Below, piece by piece: positions 9,501-15,653 of a stretch of DNA of 27,161 nucleotides. Within the stretch, counting starts at the first letter, position 1; every line of letters starts with the position of its first letter. Origin of the DNA: a virus; IMG/VR virus record IMGVR_UViG_3300037213_000019, positions 1-27,161 of that record; one strand, written 5' to 3'. Below the pieces are notes generated by a model. That model made no database searches, was not told the origin of the DNA, and was given only the letters and a program-made list of their open reading frames with translations. The position numbers and the translations under genes are program-made.

Positions 9501-12500
9501 TCTTTCAGCTTTCCTGTAAAACCATAACTAATCCCAGCAGACACCCACCCATCGCCAACAGTCGCACCCAAAAACCAACCTACATCAAATGTAGCTGGTA
9601 CATCCGCCAACATGGCGGTGGCTCTATTACTCTTTGCTGTGGCGCCGGGTAAAGAGGGTATAGGTGCTGGTCCTGAATTCAAGTATCGCAAAGTTGGTAA
9701 CCACATACCTTCAGCACTTGCCGGCACAGCATCATAAACTTCTAAAGTGGCCGGGTTAAGAAGAGCCAGGCTATGATCTTCGGAAACGAACATCTCCCGA
9801 CCACGCTCAGTCTCTATCCTCCATTCTTCGCACGCAGGATGCACAGAGTATTCAGTCACTTCTGACATCTCAAATGCACCATCACTATACGCGGGTACGA
9901 ATGTACCAGGTGGTACCTCGTATACGCTAACACCAGCTCCTGTTGTCCGAATCGGATCAGGCAAGTGCGGGAAGTTTGCAAGGTCTACGATCTTATATGA
10001 GAAGAGTTTTCCAGTGTGTGGCATGCCATCAGCATACTTCTCATCAAGTACCGATGCAAGTAGAATCTCGCCTATGACGCTATCGCCGTCGAAGTCAGCA
10101 TTGTATGAACTTGTAATCAGCGGCTGTACCTGTATTGCCTTACCACTCACAATTCTAGGTTGTAAGCCTTGAATACCGTACTTGTGGAGTACGGGGTCTC
10201 GCTTCAACAAAATGGGCCGGTGAAGAATAACTCTATCCAACGCTCTATCTACTATCTCCCCACCCTCCGCTAACTTCTTTTGTGCCGCCAAAGGTGAAAC
10301 CCCTAATAGGTTTCTTAACTCACGGATTATGAAAGGCTTGTACAACTCTAGTGCCGCAGCTTTAGGTATACCCACCTCATCCAAACTAAGAGATGGTTCC
10401 GGGATGATGGTTCCACGCATAGTCATATCTTGCTTACGTGTAACCAACTGCTCCTGGAAAAAGCCTTCCTTAGGTTGCCCTACCTTAGAGTCGGTACTTG
10501 GATCTATGTGCTTACCTGAGATATAGTCCAATATGCCTCTACGAATTCCGTGAGGGTATCCGCCAAGACCAGACAGAGCACGAAGGCCGTCATACACCTC
10601 TTGTCTCAGTTCTACTTTTGATTGATCGTCTTCCGGTATTAGAGGAGACATCTTTGCGTAACGTGAGGCGGTCAGGTGCAGACCTTTGTACAATCCGTTC
10701 AAATCTTCTTCGCTGATAGTACCATCAGGCAAAACAGATAATGGGCGCATGGATGGTGGCAGCACTGGCACATTCTTCAACATGTATGCATCACGGGCAC
10801 TCAATCCTGCCCTATCCAAGGCACTGAGAAACTTGACCTTCTTATTGGCCGCATCCAGATAACTATCTTTGAGCTTGGGTTTTTGGAGAGCCACAAGAGC
10901 TGCAGCCAAGTCTTTCTTCACATCTATCTTACCGAGCATGGCATCGAACGCTTTGCCACCCAGCAGACATCCCTTCATCTTCTGTGGATTTCCAATATGT
11001 CCTGTGGCAGGGTCATACCCCATAGTTCCTGTAACTAGGCCGTCGAACTGATTTGATTTGAGCCCGGTTAGTTTGGTTATTGCTCCTTCGAACACCGGGT
11101 TAGGGAATGCTTCAGGTAGAACAAAATGCGCCCACTGATTTCCTTCCATTCCGCCTGTGATCTTAGGATCAAATAATCCACCAACCTCCGGGCGCATGGT
11201 CTTAGCAACAGTTAGCTTGGCTGGGTCCTTGAGTTCACCATTGCTCATCTCTTTGACTTGCTTGTCCGTCATGGGTACGAGAGTTAGACTGTTACCAACC
11301 TTCTCTACGTTTACATTCAGACCCTTGATCAAACTAATAAACTTGTTGTACGCGAACGTAGGCTTTGGAGTAGGTAGCATTTCGCCAGCTTGAAGAGCGG
11401 CCCAGAACTGATCTCCTTGACCTGAGTCACTTTTTAGGGTCTGCATCTCTCGTAAATTGGATAGACTTCCATGGGCCAACATAGAGTACAAACCCAACAC
11501 ACCTAGAGATTGGGCACCATGGGGCCCGCCTCCTTTAGGTATCTTATTCTTATCGTAGGCATACCCATACCCCAAAGCTCGAGCACTAAGCTTCTTTTCC
11601 ACCTGGTGGTGAAGCTTTAGGATATGCATAGGGCCTACTAAGACATCCCCCATAGGCCGCCCATTTGCAGGGTCGTAGACTGTCTCCTTATCAGTCAGGC
11701 CGTTCTTCTCAAGGTCTTGTGTTACCTGAGCATGTAAATCTGCCCCCGGCTTGAAGTTCTTAATGAAGTAGGTCTTACCTGTTTTCTCCGCGACCTTAGC
11801 CGCAGCTACCTCTAGCACCTGACCCAGATTGGTTCTACCTGTTACACCTAGCGGATTTAAGATCACATCTAGTGGTCTACCATCCTTGGTGTGTGGAGAT
11901 TCATGATCAGGTATGATCCTAGTTATGATCCCTTTATTGCCATGACGCGCTGTGATCTTATCTCCGATCTCTAGAGGTTCCTCAGTCTTTACGTGAACAG
12001 CAACATTGGTCCCAGTCTTCACTACCTCCTTCACTACTCCTGGATAGTCTTTGTCCCACGTGATACTCGCATCTTTGAATGGACGCACGATTGATTTGTG
12101 TAGCTTGGATAGTTGCACATCCTCGCGCTTCTCCGATTCATTTGAAGCGCGGAGAGCAGCTATGAGAGTATCCCCAGGCATAACCACTGTACCTGGCTTG
12201 ATCACGCCTTCGTCATCCAGCTTCTCAGCCTGAGCTCTGTTCATTCCTGTCGGTATATATGCTTGAAACTTACGCTTATCTAGAACGTGCGCTACATCGC
12301 GTTCTATAGAATGCCTATGAAGATGTTCGGAAGTGAGCTGCTTAGCTGCGCTCTCTGTTACTACAATCCCGTCCTCGTAATTCATGCCTTTGTAGGGCAT
12401 GAATCCAACGCGAAGGTTGGTGCCCATAGCCAAGACTCCCCCACGGGTAAAATTCGAGTCGGCTATTGTCTGCCCAGCCGTAACCTTGTCTCCTACCTTT

Positions 12501-14269
12501 ACTATAGGAGTAGAATGTAGAAATGCTTTGTCCTCGTTCAACGGGAAATTATCGTAAATCTGAACCTCGTGTTTCTTACCATATGTGTCTTTGATTACTA
12601 CTGCATCCGGTTTGATCTGAGTAACAGTACCATCAACACGGCTATGGTGACTGGCAAAGCCACCAATCATATGATCGAAGCTATGTGCACCAGCCAGACT
12701 TTGTACTAGAGGTACTTCTCTGTGCAGTAGAGAGACAGCCTGCTCCATTTGTCTTCCGGCCATAGTACTTCTGTTCGGGTGGTCAGCCGGCATAAACGGA
12801 ATCATGTTTGATGCAAACGAGAACATCTGCATCGGGTCTCTCATCACATAATCGGCACCTTTCATAGAGCCGTCATAAATTTCATTCTCCAAGCCACTGA
12901 TTTTGATTGAGGGCCCTATGGGTACAGGTTTACCATCCACCCACCTCACTTGATCTGGAAGAACAACGTGAGACTTGTAAGCAACGGTAGGATTTACATC
13001 CTCGTTTTTGCCAGTGTGTAGGTTGTACATCTTTATGGAGACGTCATGACCTTTCTTTTGTACACCCACAGGCAAACGCAACACTATACCCGTGCTCGAA
13101 CCTTCCGGGGTTTCTATTGGGTCCAAGAAACCCAAGTGAGACGGATCAATTAGTTTTGCCTCATCCGACACAATATGTTCATCTCTAATACCGCCCTTAC
13201 CCATGATGGTGGTCTTGAACTGGGCTGAGATCATTTCGAGGGGGTTAATCTGACTAGGTACCGAAGCTAATGAGTTCTTGGAGAACATCTGGCGTATGTG
13301 CCGATTGAATGTATCGGGGGCTATGATGTCTCTAACCTTATCTCTCTTATCTACCGTGTTGCCAATCTTGCGTAAGATATCACGAGAGCCCTGCGTGATA
13401 CGTTCTGCTGCAAAATCCTCCATTGAATGGAGGTCTTTGAACATTAGGGCGTCCCTAGGATCTGACTTGGCCTCTCCACGAGATATCTTGAGTAGCTTGT
13501 CTGAAGCATCCAATAGCGTGGCGCCAGTTACATTGGGGTGTGCCTTGCCTAACGTAAGCATGTTGACATCAGGACTCAGCTTGGTGTCGTCCATGACTTG
13601 CCAAAAATGCGCACGCATATCTTCCGGAGTCATGGTGGCTGCAGGCTTGAGACCTGTATCAGCCTTGTAAAACTTGGACAATGCCTTCGGCATATCTGAG
13701 TGATTGGCTACTGCTATGTCCTTACCCCACCGCTTCTCTACCTCTTCTTCCGGCACTCCCATAGCATGCAGTAGGGGTTTCAAAGGTATGTTAGAGTTGC
13801 CATACCCCATAGAGAACTCACGAGTGGCCGGGTCAAAGTGAATCTTGAACCCTCCACCAAGAGCATTGAAGTGAGACTCCAATGCACCGTCAGCCTTGAT
13901 CATATTGTATACGCCAGGCTTCAACCGCCACTGGTTATCTACTTGGTACTCCTGTCCATCCACAATGTGGCTATAGCGATTAGTAAGTTTAGGCAGGTTC
14001 ATCAACCTGATCTTTTGCCTGTCGAGCACTTTACCAGTAGCATTGTCCTTTAAGGATATCGTGGCTTCTACTGGTACTGTCCATGATTTACCTTCAAGCT
14101 TAGCCACTTTCTGTGACCTGATATCGGGACTGTCCAGGTCATCCCTAACAGCTATATCATGGAGCTCTAGCGTGTTCTTCTTCCCTGCTACCGGGAAGAG
14201 ACCACTGACTGCCTTTTGTACTCGGTCTTTGAGGAGATCAAACCCCTCTTCCGGGTCAAGACGTGCCAA
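6557..14269 (-). CDS. Single-chain fused beta/beta-prime DNA-directed RNA polymerase, interrupted by an intein
   Basis: 2570 aa; about 2059 aa after removal of a 511-aa intein. The start is TTG at 14269, six bases after AGGAG. Beta landmarks: LPKLTNRYSHIVDG (92-105), FLDPIETPEG (381-390), MPYKGMNYEDG (624-634), IGDKITARHGNKG (768-780), LNPLGVTGRTNLGQVLE (804-820). Beta-prime landmarks: GLFDPKITGG (1031-1040), VPVLPPSMRPL (1167-1177) with clamp-helix-like residues after it, VQPLITSSYNADFDGD (1381-1396, catalytic aspartates 1392, 1394, 1396), a bridge-helix stretch beginning GMKGGIDTIRQIR, a Cys set (HDCGT, RCLHG, GLCAMC), trigger loop GERATQLAMKAFHGGG, and a C-terminal RNHEIVIKALTNL. This is a full two-barrel polymerase. 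The N-terminal beta-prime zinc ribbon appears deleted. Its stop overlaps the spike start. It may be a late or virion enzyme. Confidence 0.96.
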   Translation of the reverse strand: MARLDPEEGFDLLKDRVQKAVSGLFPVAGKKNTLELHDIAVRDDLDSPDIRSQKVAKLEGKSWTVPVEATISLKDNATGKVLDRQKIRLMNLPKLTNRYSHIVDGQEYQVDNQWRLKPGVYNMIKADGALESHFNALGGGFKIHFDPATREFSMGYGNSNIPLKPLLHAMGVPEEEVEKRWGKDIAVANHSDMPKALSKFYKADTGLKPAATMTPEDMRAHFWQVMDDTKLSPDVNMLTLGKAHPNVTGATLLDASDKLLKISRGEAKSDPRDALMFKDLHSMEDFAAERITQGSRDILRKIGNTVDKRDKVRDIIAPDTFNRHIRQMFSKNSLASVPSQINPLEMISAQFKTTIMGKGGIRDEHIVSDEAKLIDPSHLGFLDPIETPEGSSTGIVLRLPVGVQKKGHDVSIKMYNLHTGKNEDVNPTVAYKSHVVLPDQVRWVDGKPVPIGPSIKISGLENEIYDGSMKGADYVMRDPMQMFSFASNMIPFMPADHPNRSTMAGRQMEQAVSLLHREVPLVQSLAGAHSFDHMIGGFASHHSRVDGTVTQIKPDAVVIKDTYGKKHEVQIYDNFPLNEDKAFLHSTPIVKVGDKVTAGQTIADSNFTRGGVLAMGTNLRVGFMPYKGMNYEDGIVVTESAAKQLTSEHLHRHSIERDVAHVLDKRKFQAYIPTGMNRAQAEKLDDEGVIKPGTVVMPGDTLIAALRASNESEKREDVQLSKLHKSIVRPFKDASITWDKDYPGVVKEVVKTGTNVAVHVKTEEPLEIGDKITARHGNKGIITRIIPDHESPHTKDGRPLDVILNPLGVTGRTNLGQVLEVAAAKVAEKTGKTYFIKNFKPGADLHAQVTQDLEKNGLTDKETVYDPANGRPMGDVLVGPMHILKLHHQVEKKLSARALGYGYAYDKNKIPKGGGPHGAQSLGVLGLYSMLAHGSLSNLREMQTLKSDSGQGDQFWAALQAGEMLPTPKPTFAYNKFISLIKGLNVNVEKVGNSLTLVPMTDKQVKEMSNGELKDPAKLTVAKTMRPEVGGLFDPKITGGMEGNQWAHFVLPEAFPNPVFEGAITKLTGLKSNQFDGLVTGTMGYDPATGHIGNPQKMKGCLLGGKAFDAMLGKIDVKKDLAAALVALQKPKLKDSYLDAANKKVKFLSALDRAGLSARDAYMLKNVPVLPPSMRPLSVLPDGTISEEDLNGLYKGLHLTASRYAKMSPLIPEDDQSKVELRQEVYDGLRALSGLGGYPHGIRRGILDYISGKHIDPSTDSKVGQPKEGFFQEQLVTRKQDMTMRGTIIPEPSLSLDEVGIPKAAALELYKPFIIRELRNLLGVSPLAAQKKLAEGGEIVDRALDRVILHRPILLKRDPVLHKYGIQGLQPRIVSGKAIQVQPLITSSYNADFDGDSVIGEILLASVLDEKYADGMPHTGKLFSYKIVDLANFPHLPDPIRTTGAGVSVYEVPPGTFVPAYSDGAFEMSEVTEYSVHPACEEWRIETERGREMFVSEDHSLALLNPATLEVYDAVPASAEGMWLPTLRYLNSGPAPIPSLPGATAKSNRATAMLADVPATFDVGWFLGATVGDGWVSAGISYGFTGKLKDESTSECRAVYLAYGAEGRDVADKWDAIGKYIAQNAHTGDISAPHKFGDYKCQSFKSSVHSTALGLWLEPLIGKGAANKHLPDGFLHFPVEFRQGLFCGLIDTDGTVNWSNGVNRAPQFTMSYSTISPDLMESIQLLGLSLGLVASCTPTHTPAGKPSWVITFSIRTVQDADWIKLEHTEKRVALAKLRNSSKIAHGRADKVPLPEAVKEELLEHLRNSGAAKRNGHGHNAAAFSSYTVLKQSRGGVTRITTQNLDRMIATSVRSEYLSKWFNLALNENVGWDRVVLSKATGEIKTMYDLKVPGPWTFTMANGAAVWDCMGAFVPIGSDAVAEAYKMFPSNNLFSPASGRIMYSPSGESKLGLYGLTRVGAVTNHEFSTIQDVEAAVRKGEVKLTDQVKVGGIHSTVGRFMVAGALPEAMRRGYLETKDPLNSSAQEELMTRIAKEHKNEYGQSINKLKDLGNMWATQTAFSVGLKDLAPEREARDRILAKADALVSKMSGPSRDAKAIEAYTKATEELNAHLKAIPEEGNNLMLLHNMGMKGGIDTIRQIRTAPMLMANHKGEILPNPVRRSYAEGLDIAGYWTATSGGRKGVIQKVQAVQEPGHITKQVINSTMNNLILDHDCGTDKGIALSIDEKDILDRYTAADIKLGSKVVKTGTLITPELRSAFRNNNVGKVVVRSPLRCLHGPGLCAMCHGLTENGTLPEIGLNVGVLAGQALGERATQLAMKAFHGGGTAASKSSLVDQFEQVQDLLMFPKNLPGSATLSTVNGKVTKIEKDTAGGHNVIIEGERHYIPQSRGLPVYDKKPLVVGTEVKKGLPISEGRVNPHEMLPLTGLEPVQALLASDLDNMYKGQGIRRRNHEIVIKALTNLTKIKDPGSSTHFIRGDFAPTTYVSSLNRHMAKGERPIVHEPILKGVNVLPMDMQEDWMAKLNHEDLAKTVIQAAQQGWQSHIHSLHPIPAIVYAAELGKPPKEHPEWY
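8549..10081 (-). mobile_element. Intein with LAGLIDADG endonuclease in the RNAP catalytic motif
   Basis: Residues 1397-1907 (511 aa) of the polymerase. Alignment with beta-prime sequence knowledge (NADFDGD followed by a hydrophobic VPI/VPL strand) fixes the exteins as NADFDGD and CMGAFVPIG, so the intein starts at Ser1397 and ends at Asp1907, before Cys1908. Block B is VSEDHSLAL (1495-1503). Endonuclease motifs are GWFLGATVGDGW (1564-1575, Asp1573) and GLFCGLIDTDG (1684-1694, Asp1693), both with intact acidic residues. The C-terminal block is YDLKVPGPWTFTMANG, then AAVWD. The usual His-Asn end is replaced by Trp-Asp, and the first residue is Ser rather than Cys. Asp-ending inteins are known and can splice. 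The host gene is inactive unless it splices. Confidence 0.92.
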
Positions 14270-14335
14270 GAGTATCTCCTATGCGTGTGTTGATGCTTAC
14301 TAGACTACCAGAACATGTGCTTATTGAGCATGAAA

Positions 14336-14365
14336 TTGTAAGTCAAAAAGCGACATAAGGATAGT
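14336..14365 (+). promoter_or_regulatory. Weak candidate promoter for the rightward small-gene island
   Basis: TTGTAA (14336-14341) and GATAGT (14360-14365) are separated by 18 bp, the same spacing as the two better promoters in this window. Each hexamer matches sigma70 in only 4 of 6 positions. On the opposite strand the 170 bp before the polymerase TTG contain a TTGACT but no convincing partner -10, so no promoter can be assigned to the polymerase itself. Confidence 0.25.
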
Positions 14366-14443
14366 GCAGAGGGAATGAACTTCGCCTCTGTCCTGTGCCA
14401 TAGCTTGGTACAGTTTACAACCCCTAAGTACAGGCGGTTTGAA

Positions 14444-14587
14444 ATGCCCGAGGCCGACACCCACCAAGAAGATAAAGACAAGAATGCTATGGGAGATTTC
14501 GAGGATGCCGTCATGTCTGAGATCGAAAGTCATAAAGATCAAGATGAGGAAGTAACGAAACTGGATTCAAAGCAGGATAAAAGCTGA
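14444..14587 (+). CDS. Small highly charged protein, 47 aa
   Basis: Read from ATG 14444, with AGGCGG six bases upstream, it encodes MPEADTHQEDKDKN and a further acidic, lysine-containing helix up to TGA at 14587. An in-frame ATG at 14375 would add 23 residues, but its purine-rich sequence touches the start codon. The protein is almost devoid of hydrophobic residues and is probably a flexible or helical peptide. Short charged proteins next to a polymerase could be regulators or inhibitors, but nothing in the sequence proves this. It is the first gene of a rightward island between two leftward genes, so it faces away from the polymerase promoter region. Confidence 0.5.
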   Translation: MPEADTHQEDKDKNAMGDFEDAVMSEIESHKDQDEEVTKLDSKQDKS

Positions 14588-14614
14588 ATGATCTGGCACT
14601 TTGTTTTCAGCTTT
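14580..14614 (+). terminator. 9-bp inverted repeat at the end of the 47-aa gene
   Basis: AAAGCTGAA (14580-14588) and TTCAGCTTT (14606-14614) are exact complements across a 17-nt loop, and the left arm includes the TGA stop. The right arm ends in CTTT rather than a T-run, so termination would be weak; an mRNA 3'-end structure is equally possible. Confidence 0.35.
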
Positions 14615-14657
14615 CTGGTAGCATACATGACAACACTAATGATCCCTAGCAGACAAC

Positions 14658-15161
14658 ATGCACGCACCACTAATCGTCAGACCGAGCTTTGTATGTAGCC
14701 TTTGCTCGGCTCCTATGGAAAGTGATGATCCAGAAGAGCCTACTGAACCAGGGGGGACAGAGCTAGTAGTGATTGAAAACGGTAAGATATTACCTATGCA
14801 CAAAGATCCGAATTTCTTTGTGTTCCACTCTTGGGTAGATGTACCTCCAGGCGAATTACCAGAAGGTATAAACGTAGAGGTATCAATCTGGCATCGAGAA
14901 TGTTTCGATAACGTCTACAACGAAGTAGATGACAGTGAACATGCTATTAGCACAAGACATTGTGCTATGTGTGATCAAGACTTCGATGATAATCCATATG
15001 GCAACCAGATCACATTGGGCAGAATTGATCTAGAAGAGGAAGTGTTCATGGAGGATGGATCTGCTACGCCAATGAAATTATGCAGGCTCTGTCTGCATAA
15101 AGTATTAGGAGAAGGAGACTCCGAAGAAGGAGCTGCCTTACTTCAAAACAGCCTGTTGTAA
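14658..15161 (+). CDS. Cys-rich acidic protein, putative zinc-binding, 167 aa
   Basis: I do not recognise the family. Metal-ligand candidates are Cys13-x2-Cys16 near the N-terminus (FVCSLCSAP), His-x3-Cys in IWHRECF, CAMC in the middle (HCAMCDQDF) and CRLC near the C-terminus (KLCRLCLHKVL). This pattern would suit two zinc sites in a small treble-clef or zinc-ribbon protein. The rest is acidic. ATG at 14658 has only a poor AGCAGA upstream; the N-terminal CxxC supports this start. It lies in a rightward island between the portal and polymerase genes and is followed at 15176 by a strong hairpin. A role in nucleic-acid or protein binding is plausible but unproven. Confidence 0.7.
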   Translation: MHAPLIVRPSFVCSLCSAPMESDDPEEPTEPGGTELVVIENGKILPMHKDPNFFVFHSWVDVPPGELPEGINVEVSIWHRECFDNVYNEVDDSEHAISTRHCAMCDQDFDDNPYGNQITLGRIDLEEEVFMEDGSATPMKLCRLCLHKVLGEGDSEEGAALLQNSLL

Positions 15162-15175
15162 TCAGTATGAAGACG

Positions 15176-15202
15176 AGGCAGCCCACAGAAGGTGGGCTGC
15201 CT
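15176..15202 (+). terminator. Strong 11-bp hairpin between two rightward genes
   Basis: Arms AGGCAGCCCAC (15176-15186) and GTGGGCTGCCT (15192-15202) pair perfectly around AGAAG. It sits 14 bp after the stop at 15161 and about 23 bp before the AGGAGG of the next gene. No T-run follows, so either a terminator not relying on U-tracts, a transcript-processing site, or an mRNA structure setting expression of the next gene. Confidence 0.5.
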
Positions 15203-15236
15203 ATCGCTCCTACTCAAACTAGAAAGGAGGAACAAA

Positions 15237-15653
15237 TTGCCAAAGTACCATGGAATCATTGATCCCACAGTGCCAGAAGTCACATGGGAGAATTTCCAGC
15301 AAATATGCCTGTTGGTTGTAGATGAACCAATAAACTTCTACCTGGAGCTACAGAAAGGAAAATATGGTATGCGGCCAATCTATGAGCCCCAGGGGCATAC
15401 AAATCACCCACCCAAGCTAGTCTGGTGGTTCCCAAAGTTCATAGCTGCAGGATTCGTAGAGAGATACAAAGCAAATACTCCCTCCGTTGATCCTAACTGG
15501 CCAGATGAGTTGGCAGCCGAAATCTACGCGGAATGCAAGCCTTTCCAAGATCATAGAGAACGGCAAGAAGTTGCACTACACGCGCAGCAAACTGCCAGAT
15601 GGGAGTTCCTGGTGGCGAATGGGCTGGTAATGAAAGCACCAACTAAACCATAG
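15237..15653 (+). CDS. Hypothetical protein, 138 aa, TTG start
   Basis: The start is TTG at 15237, exactly six bases after AGGAGG; an upstream in-frame GTG at 15192 lies in the hairpin and lacks a ribosome site. The protein (MPKYHGIIDPTVPEVTWENF onward) contains many aromatic and Pro residues in its first half, a Trp-rich segment KLVWWFPKFIAAGFVERYK, and a charged helical C-terminus. No Cys cluster, membrane segment or known motif is seen. Its TAG stop overlaps the portal stop by 11 bp tail-to-tail, so transcripts from the two strands collide here. Function unknown. Confidence 0.72.
   Translation: MPKYHGIIDPTVPEVTWENFQQICLLVVDEPINFYLELQKGKYGMRPIYEPQGHTNHPPKLVWWFPKFIAAGFVERYKANTPSVDPNWPDELAAEIYAECKPFQDHRERQEVALHAQQTARWEFLVANGLVMKAPTKP

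Noticed and set aside
8549-10081. Ordinary lineage-specific insertion in beta-prime instead of intein
   Set aside because: Splicing blocks, two LAGLIDADG motifs and clean restoration of the NADFDGD strand on removal all indicate an intein.
14270-14335. Sigma70 promoter for the polymerase gene
   Set aside because: A TTGACT exists on the leftward strand but no -10 at acceptable spacing; not called.
14305-14542. Leftward open frames of about 70 codons upstream of the polymerase
   Set aside because: They overlap the charged 47-aa gene on the other strand, lack ribosome sites and have no recognisable protein pattern.
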